The notes under the pieces: model-generated
What the model saw: the letters and a program-made list of their open reading frames with translations, nothing else
What the model was told of the DNA's origin: nothing
The model's database searches: none
Position numbers and translations under genes: made by a program
DNA from: Prorocentrum cordatum
Taxonomy: Eukaryota > Sar > Dinophyceae > Prorocentrales > Prorocentraceae
NCBI GenBank assembly: GCA_963575745.1
Contig: CAUYUJ010015730.1
Location: 64,001 to 100,000 of the forward strand
Direction: 5' to 3'
Length of the DNA stretch: 36,000 nucleotides
In this document: positions 1 through 10,262 of the stretch, piece after piece
How positions within the stretch are numbered: the first letter of the stretch is position 1
Layout: the number at the start of each line of letters is the position of its first letter

Positions 1-289
1 GATTTGGAGTACGGGTGGAAAAGGGGAAAGGAGTCAATAGGAGGAGGGAGTGAGGATAAGGAAGGAGAAGAGTGACAAGGGGTCGATGGCGGTGGAGGAA
101 GGCAAATATGGAAGGGGAGGCGGAGGAGGAAGAGGAATAGGATGCGCCTGCGAATTGTTCGCCGTGTAGTCGGTGGTTTTTAGACAAAGGTTCGTCACCA
201 CTCCCGTGTGGAGGAGTGATGACGCAACAGAAGCGAAGGAGAAGGCCGATCGCGTGTGAGGACACATGAGCTCCGCGGCCCCTCCTCCT
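1..289. other. intron sequence before E1, purine-rich start
   Basis: Positions 1-145 are rich in GGAG/GAGG purine runs. Positions 146-289 are mixed sequence. No gene or known element was seen. Confidence 0.4.
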
Positions 290-561
290 TCTCCATCTCC
301 CCCCTCTATGTCATACATCGCCGTCTCTTTCCCATGCTCCCTACCGCCCTCATCCATCTCATCCTCCCCGCTGACCTTGTCCCTCCTATTATTCCTCTGC
401 CTCCTCCATGTCTTCCGTCCTCCTCCTCCTCCTCCTCCTCCTCCTCCTCTTGCCCCTCCTCCCCATTTCCCCCACGCCCCTCCTCCCCGTTCTTGCCTCC
501 TCCCTCACCCTGCACATTCTCCCCCGCCACCTTCCCCCCCCCCGCCCCCTTCCCCGCGCGA
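290..561 (+). promoter_or_regulatory. giant polypyrimidine tract before E1
   Basis: About 270 bases are almost only C and T, including a CTC triplet run at 418-451, and they end at the E1 acceptor. A tract this long directly before a well-supported exon probably serves as the branch and pyrimidine region for splicing. Its length suggests microsatellite growth of an ordinary tract. Confidence 0.55.
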
Positions 562-562
562 G

Positions 563-634
563 ATCCGCAACCTCATCCTGTCCGCGTTCCCCAGGGACAT
601 GCGGCTCCCAGATCCGTTCGAGCCGAACCTGAAG
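563..634 (+). CDS. NOT1: NOT1 exon E1 (C-terminal NOT domain)
   Basis: This 24-codon exon encodes the hallmark start of the C-terminal NOT1 homology region, read as [17 protein letters not shown] then EPNLK. Animal and plant NOT1 have an almost identical stretch. NOT1 is the scaffold of the CCR4-NOT complex, which shortens mRNA poly(A) tails in the cytoplasm; this region binds NOT2 and NOT3. The acceptor AG at 561-562 follows about 270 bases of nearly pure pyrimidine. The end at AAG 632-634 is chosen because E2 continues the family motif exactly (NLK then VDRLPEI, against NLKVDMLSEI in animals). That makes the donor GC (GCACAG), not GT. The open frame runs on to a stop at 658-660, so this is not a complete gene. 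Earlier exons lie upstream of the window. Confidence 0.88.
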
Positions 635-714
635 GCACAGTCCGGGGCGAAGGAAGGGTAGGGGAGATGAGGACGGGTGGACGAGGTATGGGGCAGATGG
701 GATGAGAGGAGTAT

Positions 715-1175
715 TGTGTTGCCCGCTGTTGTTTCATCAGTTTTTTTTCGCCCGCGTTGTTTCGCATGCTTGTGTGTTCGCCTGGTTTTGTCACATCCGC
801 TGTTGTTCTGTCCCCCTTTTGTTTCGCCAGCCTTTTGTTTTTGTTCGCTTTGGTTCTCTCCGTTTTGATTTATTTCGCCTTCGTTTTTGTCGCCGCTGTT
901 TCGCCCGTTTTAGTTTCGCATGTTTTCCTTTTGCGCGCTTTCGTTTTCAAGCCAGGGGAGTCTGGACGGGGCGAATCCAAGGCGGGCAAGTCAAATTCGG
1001 GCGAATGTATAACGGGCGAGCACACATCGGGCGAATTAAAACCAGACGGCTCAGACCCGGGCGAATGAAAAAAATTGGCGAATTCAAAGCAAATTGATTA
1101 CAGCCTGGCGATTTGAAGCCGGGCGAATTAAAGGCGGGCGATGTGAAACCGGGCGATTGAACATTGGGCAACAAG
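715..1175. repeat. fold-back minisatellite, copy 1
   Basis: The left half (715-955) is a degenerate tandem array of TTTTGTTTCGCCCGC, unit about 15 bases. The right half (956-1175) is an array of CGGGCGAATCAAAAC, close to the reverse complement. Together they form a long imperfect inverted repeat. A second, better preserved copy is at 4515-5180. The right half looks like pentapeptide repeats when translated, but that comes from the 15-base period. Confidence 0.75.
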
Positions 1176-1794
1176 AAACAGCAAAAACGTCAACCCTGGC
1201 ATATCGCGACAGGTTGTGTTCAGATGAATCGAAAGCGGGAGCGACAGGTGACTCTGCGACCGAGGCGGGATTTGATGTTCTGGGCAAATTTGTCAAATCA
1301 GTTCTCTTGCAGGCCAGAAGCGCTAACAGGCAGGCAAATAGGATCAGAACATCCCACTGCTGTGTCCATCGATGTCCGTATTGAGAAATGGATGAACCCT
1401 CGAATTGCAAGAGCGCGTTACAATCTGAAAGTCAGCGGCATGACATTCCAAGACGTCTCGCACAGCAGGTCGACGTTTTAAAGGACATGCGCTCCATCCG
1501 TCTGCATGTTTCAAAATTGGGAATTCCAAGTAATCGAAATGGGCGCAGTCTCCAACAACATCGGTATTTCAACAAAAAGTCCGTCTCTATCCTGGTAGCT
1601 TTTCGAAATTTGCGCAGCGAAGGTGCGCGTTGCTATGTCGAGATTGTTTTCATCTTGGTAGTCGCTCGGTTGATTCGAGAGTCAAAAATTGCTATCCGAA
1701 GCAGACTCAATCGGAAGGCCTCTCACGCGAAGGGGTTACGTGGCCTCTCAAGCACAAGCGGTTTCGTGGCCTTTTACGCGCACGGGGCTTAGTC
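1176..1794. other. intron 1, no recognisable feature
   Basis: This is mixed sequence with less GC and no strong repeat. Short open frames are present on both strands, but none has recognisable protein features. Confidence 0.4.
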
Positions 1795-3215
1795 GTCCTC
1801 CTTGTCTTCGTCGTCGTCGATGCTGTCGTCGTCGCCGCTCTCGTCATCGCCGTCGCGTTTGTCGTCGCCATCGTCGTCGTCAGCCTCGTTGCACCCGCGG
1901 TCGTCGCCGCCCTCGTGGATGCGGCACACCACTTGAAATATCCCGCCCGACCCGACCCGCACGCCCGACCCGCCGTCGTTCGGGTCCGCCCGCCCGACCC
2001 GCACGTTAGGGTCCGCCCGCCCGACCGGCCCGTTAGGGTCCGCCCGCCCGACACGCCCATCGGGGTCGCCGTCGCCGTCGTCGACCTCACCGTCGTCGTT
2101 GATGTCGTTGTCATCGTCGGCGTCGTTGTCTTTGTTGTCGCAGTCGTCACCTGCGTCGTCGTCCTTCCCTTCGTCGCCATCGTCGTCGTTCTTTTCGTTT
2201 TCGTCGCCTTCGTCATCGCCGCCATGATTGTCGTCGCCGTCGTCGTCGTCGCCCTCGTGGGTGTTCAGTCGGGTGGATTGCACGCTACTTGAATGGCTTG
2301 CCCAACCCGACCCTATCGCCCATTAGGGCCCGCCCGCCCGACCCGCCCGTCAGGGTTCGCCCGCCCGATTCGCTCGTCAGGGCCTGCCGGCCCGGTCCGC
2401 CTGTTAGGGTCCACCCGCCCGACTCGCCCATTAGGGTCGTCGTCGCCGTCGTCGCCCCATTCGTCGTTGTCGTTGTCGTCGTCGTCGCCGTCCTCGTCGG
2501 CGTCACAGTCGTCGCCCTTGTAGTGGTTGTCGTCGTCGGCGTCGGCGTTGTCGTCACCGTCGCCGTCCTCGTCGTCGTCTTCGTTGCGGTTGTCGTCGCC
2601 GTCGTTGTCGTCGTCGTCGCCGCCCGCGTGGATTTTCGGCAGGATGGATTGCGGGCTATTTCAATGTCCCGCTCGACCCGACCCGCCCGCCCGTCAGGGC
2701 CCGCCCGCCCGATCCGCTCGGGTCCGCCCGCCCGACCCGCCCGTTAGGGTCGGCAGGCCTGGCGCGCCCGTTAGGTTCGTCGTTGCCGTCGCCAACCTCA
2801 TCGTTTTCGTTGACGTCTTTGTCGTCGTCGTCCCCGTCGGCATCGCAATGGTCGCCCTCGTTTGCCATCCTCGTCGCCGCCGCCGTCGTCGTCGACGTCT
2901 TCGTCGTGGTCCTCCTCGTGGTCCTCGTTCGCGTCGTCTTCGTCGCCCTCGTCAGCACAGTAGTGGTTGTCGTCGCCATCGTCGCCCTCGTCGACGACGA
3001 CCTCGTGGTTGGTCGTCGACGCCCTCGTGACTCTTCAGCCGGAAGGATTGCACGCTATTTCAATGTTTTGCCCGACCCGACCCGCCCGCCCGTGAGGGTC
3101 CGCCCACCCGGCCTGCTCTTTTGTTTGGTGGGTGCCCGCCCGATCTGCCCGTGAGGGTCCGCCTGGCCGTGCTGCCCGGTCCCGCCCGCCCGACGCGCTC
3201 GTTAGAGGGAGGGCT
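1795..3215. repeat. higher-order repeat, four copies
   Basis: Each unit has three parts: a GTC-rich microsatellite, an anchor (GGATTGCACGCTATTTCAAT or close), and a GC-rich minisatellite of CCCGCCCGTTAGGGTCCG type. Anchors begin near 1917, 2275, 2645 and 3045, so the unit is about 360 to 400 bases. The long Val-rich and Asp-rich open frames here are translations of the GTC triplets and are not genes. Confidence 0.8.
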
Positions 3216-3267
3216 TCCTGGCATCGGGTGCCCGCTTTTCATTTTCCGGCGGGCGAGGGTGGGTTGC

Positions 3268-3965
3268 CGTGGCCTTTGAGGCCATCGAGGAGCTGTCTGC
3301 CCTAGTGGCAGGCTGGAGCGCATCATGCGCAGTCGCTACGATATGCGCCGCCTCTGGGTCACCCGTCCGACGGTCCAGGTCAGCGTTCGCGGGCGCGCGG
3401 GGTGCCCCTTGCGTCCCTCCTTGGGCCCTGTTGGGGCCCTCCTTGGAGCCTCGCGAGGGCCTTCATCGGGCCCTGTGGGGGCCCTGTCTCTGCTGGCGCT
3501 CGGGGCAGCCCGCGGAGGGCGCCAAAGAGCCCCCCGCGATGGGCCCGAGACGCCAGGGGGGCCCACAGGAGCCCCAGCGGGCTGCAGGAGGGCCCCCCCA
3601 AAACAGGGCCCCCGAAGAAGGGGCCGGAACCCCAAGAGGACCTCGCGAGGGGCCCAAGGGAGCCCTGAGAGGGGCCCGCGGGGGCGCCAACGGAGCCTCC
3701 CCAAAGGGCCCGAGACGTCAAGCCGGCGTCGAGAGGGCCCCAAGAGAGGCCCCAGAGGACCACGAGAGGCCCAAGCACCTTAGTTGCCTCGATACGCCCG
3801 TTTTGAAACGCAGTACGTCCCGTGTTCAAGACGTCCGTGTCAATACGCTGCGTGCTGGCTCCACGTATTGGGCCACGTTTTGCCGAATGTATCGCGTCGG
3901 ACCTACGTCTTCAGCCTACGTGTTGAGCTCCGTATCAATACGCTACGTGTTGCGTGTTGCGTATC
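3268..3965. repeat. GGGCCC-rich and TACGT-rich minisatellites
   Basis: Positions 3410-3785 form a degenerate array around GGGGCCCT and GGAGCC, rich in small palindromes. Positions 3790-3965 change sharply to a lower-GC array with repeated TACGT and CAATACGC. Overlapping open frames on both strands are Gly/Pro/Arg-rich and look non-coding. Confidence 0.6.
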
Positions 3966-3974
3966 GGGGCAGCT

Positions 3975-4155
3975 AAGCCCAGCACAGTCAACCCGCATAG
4001 TAAGGATGGTAAACGGTCCTTGCATCCTTGCCTCGGTCCATCCTTGGCCACTTTCGTTCGCCGCGCCGCGCTCGAGAAGCTTCGAAATGGGCGTCCAAGG
4101 CCCCTGCATAGCTCATCGCGCATCCTTATGCTATGGGTCGGCTGTAAGGCCTTGG
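3975..4155 (+). repeat. dispersed repeat of about 190 bp, copy 1
   Basis: This segment matches 13486-13672 at many places: AAGGATGG, TTGCATCCTTGCCTC, CTTTCGTT, TCGAGAAGCTTCGA and TCGCGCATCCTTATG occur in the same order. No terminal repeats or coding content are evident. Confidence 0.7.
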
Positions 4156-4242
4156 CTCCCGGGCGAGGTCTGGGGCGTTTCCCTTTTCCCAGGCGGTGTT
4201 GCCCAGGGCTGGACCTAAACGCTGTTTTGCTGGACTTCGGCT

Positions 4243-4310
4243 GTGTTTTGTTTTTCGTTTTGGCAGGGAGGTACAGGACAACAGGGAGAGCAAAACGAAA
4301 AAAACAAAAC
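4243..4310. repeat. T-rich/A-rich inverted repeat
   Basis: TGTTTTGTTTTTCGTTTTG (4243-4261) pairs with CAAAACG plus an A-run plus CAAAAC (4291-4310). The spacer is about 29 bases. Confidence 0.6.
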
Positions 4311-4514
4311 GGAAACAAAACGAAAAGCAATGTTTATTTGCAGCCCTGGTGTTGCCATATTTTCCTCGCGCAATTGTGTGGGCTTTGTTATTCGAAAACA
4401 CTGGCGGTGCTGCCGGTGAAAGGTGTTGCGCAGCGCGCAGTGTTGATTCCGATGCGTCGTTCAAGTGGTGTTTCTAAAACGAATGGTCATATCGTGCGCC
4501 CGCGAGGTTTAGCC

Positions 4515-5180
4515 TGATGTAGTTTCGCCAGCTTTTGTTTCGATAATGTTTGGTTCGTCCGCTACATTTGCAACCAGTGAGATGCCGCCAAAATGTGTTT
4601 TTCGTTCGTTTTTGTTTCGTTCGTTTTCATTTTGACAGCCGCGGTTTCGCTGCGATTCGTTTCGCCCGCCGTTATTTCGTCTGTCGTTGTTCCGCCCGCT
4701 TGGGTTTCAACCGATGCCATTTCGCCCTCGTTGGGTCGCCCGTTTGTGCGTCCGCTTGTTTTTGTTGCATGACGTTTGATTCGCCCTCTTTTGTGTTACC
4801 TACGTTTGTTTCGCCCGCCCTTGCGTCACCAGTTGTTGTTTCATCCGCTGTTGTTTCGCCCGCGCTGTGTCGCCTGCTTGTGTTTCGTCTTTGTTTGTTT
4901 CATTCGCTCTTCAATCGCCCACATTTATTTTGCCCGCTTTTGTGTTATCTGTTTTTGTTTCGCCCGCTTCTGGGTCGCCGGGCGAGCCAGAGCTAGACAC
5001 ATCAGATCCAGGCGACTTGAGACCGGGCGAAGCAAAACCGGGCGAATCAAAACCGGGCGAATCGACAACGGGCGAATCGGCACAGGGCGATTCCAAACGG
5101 GTGAACCAAAGCGGGCGAATCGAAACGGGTGAGTCAAAACAGGGGCATCGAAACGGGTGAACGTGAATCCCGGTGAAACA
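4515..5180. repeat. fold-back minisatellite, copy 2
   Basis: Left arm 4515-4976 is built of TTTTGTTTCGCCCGC units. Right arm 4977-5180 is built of ACCGGGCGAATCAAA units. The two arms are near complements of each other. Units in the middle of the right arm (5028-5060) are almost perfect, so this copy is younger or better kept than that at 715-1175. Confidence 0.78.
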
Positions 5181-5837
5181 AGGCAGAATCGGTGGGGGGA
5201 CGGCGAGGAGTAGGGTAGGGGACGGAGGGGGTGGAAGGGTCGAGTAAGAGCAGGATGGTAAGGAGGAGGAGGAGAAGAAGGAGGAGGAGGAGGAGGAGGA
5301 GCAGATCAGAGTCAACACGAGGAGCGGAACAATCATCAGGAGGGCAAAGAGGCTTGGAAGGAAGACGCGTGTGGGGAGGAGCGGGGGAGGAGGGGGGTGG
5401 GAGGGGCATGCGCGAGGGGGAGGGGAACAGCGACAAGCGAAAGCTTAGCACCGCTTGCACGCTCACCACATTTTGCCTTTCTGGGTGCGAGGTCTGGGAG
5501 AGATCCCGTAGGCGCCTCTGCCCCACACTCGGACGACATACGTACGTTGATGATGGGGGGACGGAGAAAAAGGATGGTCGAGGGGGAGGAGGAGGGAGGG
5601 GGAGGAAGAGGGGGGAGTGGGGGGAGCGGGGAAGGGAATTGTGTGAGGCGGGGGCGTGGGGGGGGGGAGGAGCGGAGGAGGACGCATGCGGGAGAAGGGC
5701 GACGGGGAGGGCCAGAGGCGCGAGGGGGGAGGGAAGGTGGAGAGGCAGGCGCGAGGGGGGGGGGGGGGGAGGGGAAGGCGGAAGCTCGTGGCGAGGATCG
5801 GCGGGGGAGAGGGGGGAGCGGATTGGCCAAGCTAGGT
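5181..5837. repeat. purine-rich GGAG/GGGGA block
   Basis: A GAG/AAG triplet tract at 5255-5305 is followed by G-rich sequence with GGGGGAGG runs (5380-5820). The only mixed stretch is about 5420-5560. Arg/Gly-rich and Pro/Ser-rich open frames on both strands reflect base composition. Confidence 0.6.
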
Positions 5838-5996
5838 TGAAGTGGGGCATGTCCCTCTGCAGGAGGGGTATTCAAGCATAGCAAACACATCGCCTGGGGA
5901 CGGCGTTTCGTGCTCTTCTGACTATCTTAGATTATGGTTTGGCTCTTTTGGATTTGTCTTTCAATTCCCGCCTGTAGGAGGACATGCCTGACCTTA
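5838..5996. mobile_element. Mutator-like MITE, copy 1
   Basis: This is a 159-bp non-coding element with terminal inverted repeats: TGAAGTGGGGCATGTCC at the left, and TAAGGTCAGGCATGTCC as the reverse complement of the right end, each continuing to ACAGG or GCAGG. It is flanked by AAGCTAGGT (5829-5837) and AAGCTGGGT (5997-6005), a 9-bp target duplication with one change. A second member is at 7689-7849. Duplications of 9 bp are typical of Mutator-superfamily elements; assignment to that group is inference. Confidence 0.8.
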
Positions 5997-6189
5997 AAGC
6001 TGGGTGCGTTCGCGCCATACCTGAGGTCATCCCCTTCCCTCGCATCCTTGTCAAGTGGGTGTGGAAAGACATTGATTCTGAAAGGCGAATCCAATCGAAG
6101 AAGCACGCCCTGACCACTCTGCTGGGATGGTACAGGCCAGCCACATGCGGATGCATGGGTGGGGCCGGAGCCACGGCGAGAGCGTCTGT

Positions 6190-6905
6190 TCATCGGGTGG
6201 AGGCCCAACGGCAACTCTTCAAGGTGGCACGCGCTGCAGCGGGAACACTTTTGTGGATGGAAGTTTGCGGTCAGCGATGCGGCGATGGCGCCGTTTCGGT
6301 GGGCGGAAGCCCCATGCCGATAGCATACGCTGCCGTGGGAGCACAAGTGTCGCTGATGCAGGAGTGTGGCCGCAGCTGCGGCGACGGCGTCGTTCCCCGG
6401 GGCGGAGCTCGACGGGAGTGCGTAAATGTGGCGAGCTCTACAGCGGGAGCACCGCATTGATTTGCCATTCAGGCGAGGGCGAGAGCATCGTTTCAAACAG
6501 GAACCGCCCAGCCTCGTTCTTGATTTCCAGCCAGAGCCCAGTTCCAAGTGGGAGCTGTCCCTGTCCTCCTGCTGTTCAGTTTCTACAGTTTCACACACGT
6601 GCCAACATTCGAAGAACTTGCAAGCGAGAGTACCATGTTGAAAAAGGGCCGCCCTCCGCCCGTGTAAATGTTGCAAACGTCCATGTTTTTGTTGGCGAAT
6701 GCCGAATAAGTCAATTTCAAGCAATAGCTGCATGGAAACGAACAACCCTCTTCCCGTGTAGCTGCTTGAAACGTTTAGTGAGAGGACTATGCGCGGTCCT
6801 GGGACAGGAGGCCTCTTCTGAAAACGGGCCATTCTTGATGCGCGTAATGGTTGGGAATGCTCACGACGCGTATTCACCGCGCTCGGGCGAGAGCCGCAAG
6901 TAGAC
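6190..6905 (+). repeat. tandem repeats of 83-100 bp, degenerate
   Basis: Positions 6225-6480 hold about 2.7 copies of a unit near 97 bases with the theme GCAGCGGGAACAC / GCCGTGGGAGCAC. Positions 6560-6905 hold decayed units of the 83-bp family seen at 11480-12530, 15893-16430 and 32660-32930 (GCGAGAGTACCATGTTGAAA then GGGCCGCCCTCC). A 530-codon minus-strand open frame (5927-7519) runs across this array and its flanks. It has no recognisable domain and I do not call it. Confidence 0.6.
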
Positions 6906-7688
6906 AACCAACGGCAATCACCCGTGAGGCTGGTGTAAAATGTTCGGGGCACATGCGCGCGGCCCTCAGCAGTTGTCTGTGCGATTTCAGGCTTCAGGAT
7001 CATCAGCGGTGGGGCAGTCCCAGGCGGCACGCCCAGTCCGCCCGACCAACACACGCACGGTGGCGCGACCAGAAGAAGACAACCGCAAGGACGAGATGAT
7101 GAAGATGGGCGAGGAGGATGACGACGACGACCACCAAGAGGACATAGAAAGAAAAGGACATCGAGACGGGACGTGGAGAGGAGGGGAGGGAGCGAGGGCG
7201 GGAAAGGTTCGATTCCGCCCTGAGTCCTGCCGCCCGATGGTCCCTGGATGTCCTCGCAGGCTCCCAAAGGCCTCTGGCCAATCAGATGGCCAAGAACGTC
7301 CGGACACATGCCGAGCAAAAAGCCAGGAATTTCTCGCCTCAATTCTCGAGGGGAGATGGCACAATTTGGCACGGGGAAGGGCGAGGTCAGGCAGGCACAG
7401 AAGGAAGGTGCATCTCCGGGCTCCCCAAGTGGGCCTGGCGCAGATGGGGTCGCAGGGTCGCACCGTATCGACGATGCATCGGCGATGCGTAGTCCTGACG
7501 TCGCCGATGCATTGCCCATGTGTCGGGGATGCGGTGCGATCCCCGAACCCCAGCCACTCTAGTGCCTCCAGGGTGTTCTCCCGAGCGCTCTGGGACGCGC
7601 TGGAGCAGCCGCGGCACCTGATGCATCCTCCACTCCGAAAACTCGCTGGCTCTCAAAGATCTCGAGGTATCTCGCTCCGATGCTATCT
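6906..7688. other. intron 1, mixed sequence
   Basis: This is mixed sequence with a short GAC/GAG tract at 7090-7150 and a small GCGATGC-rich stretch at 7465-7535. No gene was recognised. Confidence 0.35.
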
Positions 7689-7849
7689 TTAAGTCGGGCG
7701 TGTCCCTCTACAGGAGGAATGTTCAAAAATAGTAAAACAACAAAATAGTCTGGGGACAAATTTTCGACTATCTGACCGTTTCGGGCCATTTCTGGGGTAT
7801 TTCTAATTTTGCCTCCCAAATCCGCCTGTAGGGGGACACGCCCTACCTA
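7689..7849. mobile_element. Mutator-like MITE, copy 2
   Basis: This is a 161-bp element. Its left end is TTAAGTCGGGCGTGTCC and the reverse complement of its right end is TAGGTAGGGCGTGTCC; the terminal match continues to CTACAGG. It is flanked by a perfect 9-bp direct repeat, ATGCTATCT, at 7680-7688 and 7850-7858. The inside shares blocks with copy 1 (CTGGGGAC, GACTATCT). It has no open frame of note, so it depends on a transposase from elsewhere. Confidence 0.87.
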
Positions 7850-8399
7850 ATGCTATCTCGTTCCCGCCGTTTGGAGCCGTCTGGGTGTCTGAGGTGGCCC
7901 AGCACTGGTTCCAGCTAGCAGCCCTGAGATCCGACGTCGCGAGAAGATGAAGCTTCGCAAGAAATGACGACCAGGGCCCTAGACCCCATCTTTCTGCTTC
8001 ATTTTTCGAGCCGGATCGCCGATGCCAGAGAACTGGCGAAAACGCCCATTGTGCAAAAGTCGCAGCCTCAGGATCTCAGGGAGTCAGGGCGTGCGGGGGT
8101 TTGAGGTTCTGGGTTCGGACAGTTTTTGTTGCTCCATCGGCCTCCCGGGCCGTTTTTGAGCTCCAGGATTGAAAAGCTGATCCGAGCAGAAAGCTGCACC
8201 ATGTGGACCCCGGGACAGGAGGGGTCCAGGGACCGATTTTGAGCGGATTTGGCCTCATCCCCCCCTCCTGCCCGATTCTCTGGTGTCCCGTCCAGGCTCG
8301 ACCCCCTTGTCTCACGAGGGTGATGCTGCCGGGGCTAACACGGGACTGCTCCAGAGGGCCAGAAGGGGTGGTCGCGGCGGCCCGAACGCGGCCGCGACC
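7850..8399. other. intron 1, mixed sequence
   Basis: No strong repeat was seen. A minus-strand open frame (8076-8843) begins in ordinary sequence but is mostly Pro/Ser/Gly from the minisatellite at 8400-8570. No domain was recognised. Confidence 0.35.
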
Positions 8400-8570
8400 C
8401 GTGGGCAACGGAGGAGGAGTAGGAAGAGCTGGAGAACCAGAAGGAGGAAGAGCTGGAGAACCAGGAGGAGGAAGAGGAAGAGCTGGAGAACCAGGAGGAG
8501 GTGATGGAGGAGGAGGAGCTGGAGAACCAGGAGGAGGAAGGAGAGGAGAGATTGGAGAACGAGGACTCGA
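8400..8570 (+). repeat. 24-36 bp minisatellite AGAGCTGGAGAACCAGGAGG
   Basis: About five units share AGCTGGAGAACCAGGAGGAGG, with spacers of 3 to 15 bases made of GGA/GAA triplets. One + frame reads EELENQEEE repeats like a coiled coil, but a stop lies at its start and there is no start codon or splice support. Confidence 0.7.
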
Positions 8571-8670
8571 GGCAGATGAGGATGAGTTCGGGTGGAGGAG
8601 ATGATCTAACCGCAGAGGGTCTTCAATGATGCCCCCCCCCCTAAGCTCACGGCGGGAAATAGAAACTCGT

Positions 8671-8720
8671 CCCTCCTCCTCCTCCTCCTTCCCTTCGCCA
8701 GGAGGAGGAGGAGGAGGAGG
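8671..8720. repeat. CCT/AGG hairpin
   Basis: A CCTCCT run (8671-8690) is followed after 10 bases by GGAGGAGG (8701-8720), giving a near-perfect stem of about 18 bp. Confidence 0.7.
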
Positions 8721-9349
8721 CCGCCAGGCGTTGAGCGATGGGATTTTTGAGCACTTCCCATGACCTCTCATGCATCCGCCGACGAGAATAATTAATTTCC
8801 AACTCTTGTCGGGGTCCCAATCCGTCAATAAGCTGGCGGACAATTCCTTTTTGTTCCCATGATTGCCCGGGGGTTTATCAAAGACCCTTTGGGGTTACCC
8901 GCGCGACGCAGCGAGCAGCTACGGAGAGCGCAGCGAGATCGCCACCGCAAACGATCACGGACACCCCGAGTTGGAAGCGCAACGAGCGAAAAGCGCGAAA
9001 AGCACGTCACCCCGAGAAGTCTGGTTCCCGAAAGAGCGCGGGGAAACGGCTGGTGCGAGATCGACAGTGAGTCGAGGATAATAGAGACCCGCGTTCATGG
9101 GCAACTACACAGCATAGGGTGGGAACGAAGGGCCGGGGAGCAGGAGGAGGCCCAGTATGTCGCGCTACTAGAGGTGGAGAAGGATGACATAATGATGATG
9201 GGGAAAAAGGAACACGGGCCTCCAAAAGCTTATGTTGACGTGCCCTTCTTGTTTCGCTAAGCGAGGATTTGTGGATGAGGAGGAGAGGAAGGCGGGAGAC
9301 GAGAAGGAGTATGAGAAGGAAGAGGAGGAAGAGGCTGGCCCACCTCCAG
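8721..9349. other. end of intron 1
   Basis: This is mixed sequence that turns into GAG/AAG-rich sequence (9270-9335) just before E2. No gene or element was seen. Confidence 0.35.
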
Positions 9350-9430
9350 GTGGACAGGCTGCCAGAGATCACCAAGAACCCCGTAATTCCCACGGACTAC
9401 CAGAGCACCTTGCTGCAGCATGGGCTCAAG
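9350..9430 (+). CDS. NOT1: NOT1 exon E2
   Basis: This 27-codon exon continues E1 in phase 0. It reads VDRLPEITKNPVIPTDYQ and ends in LLQHGLK. In other NOT1 proteins the same place holds (V/I)DxLxEI followed by a variable linker before the DSYL motif. The acceptor is CCAG at 9346-9349 and the donor is GTGGGC at 9431. The acceptor has an unusual setting: the 80 bases before it are purine-rich (GAG/AAG), not a pyrimidine tract. The open frame extends upstream with Arg-rich low-complexity sequence, which I take to be intron. The last residues (HGLK) join to ADVDSYM of E3. Confidence 0.85.
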
Positions 9431-9860
9431 GTGGGCGAGCCACCCCTTCCTGCACGGCACACAGCCGACGGCCAGTTGAAGGAATCCGTCTCCCCTCCCC
9501 CCCCTACGCGTTAAGCACAGTTCAGCAGAATCCTAGACGAGAAAATGGCCCAACTATAAGTAGCCTCCTTCCGCTAGGTCGAGTTCTCAGCTGCAGGGGT
9601 GGCAACGTGACTTCGCCTCGCGATCGGTAGTATCGTCCGATCCTGACCTCAGTCTCCCCCCCAGCCTCCCGCCCCTCCTCCTGCCGCTCCTCGTGCCCCC
9701 TTACCCCTCCTCCCCGTGGCCCTCTCCTCACATCCTTATCGTTGCGCGGTGGATGTGAATGCAGGTCATCTTGTCCCCTGGCCCACTCCTCTCACCCTCT
9801 CCTCATACCCCTGAGGCCCTCTCCCCCTCCCCGTGCCCCTCTCCTCACATCCTGGGCTCT
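9431..9860. other. start of intron 2
   Basis: This begins as mixed sequence. Positions 9655-9850 are C/T-rich with repeated CCCCTCTCCTCAC. No gene was seen. Confidence 0.35.
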
Positions 9861-9874
9861 GGTCACTGAGGGGC

Positions 9875-10183
9875 CCAGCCCGTGTGAGAAGGGTGTCGAA
9901 TGGTGCTCGGAGACGCCATTCGAACGCACTGCCCACTGAGGCCGTGCATGGAGCTCCCTGTGGGGCACTTTCCGTGCGAGGGGTGTGCCAGAGTGGGCGC
10001 GGGGACACCACGCAAATGTACCCATTGGGACCACATGGGATCCCTGGTCAAGGGTTCACAGACCCCCCCCCGGATGGATTGAGTCCCAGGGTTTCACACA
10101 CACACACACCCCAGATGGGATAAGGGGGGACGACGGCGCCGAAGCCGACGACGACACACGACGTCCACGATGACGACGACGTA

Positions 10184-10262
<79 letters not shown>

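Noticed and set aside
1789-2292. Long Asp-rich and Val-rich open frames
   Set aside because: They translate GTC/GAC triplets in several frames at once.
2025-2440. TTAGGG strings as interstitial telomere
   Set aside because: They occur once per GC-rich unit of 23-25 bases, not in tandem.
4867-5160. Pentapeptide-repeat protein (GESKP)
   Set aside because: The 5-residue period is the 15-base minisatellite unit, and the reverse strand gives a similar pattern.
7200-7220. GGTTCGATTCC, like a tRNA B box
   Set aside because: No matching T stem, no A box at the right distance and no cloverleaf, so no tRNA or SINE was called.
5927-7519. 530-codon open frame on the minus strand
   Set aside because: It runs through a MITE, a decayed tandem array and a GAG/GTC patch. 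No domain or even composition was seen, so it is probably chance in GC-rich repeats.
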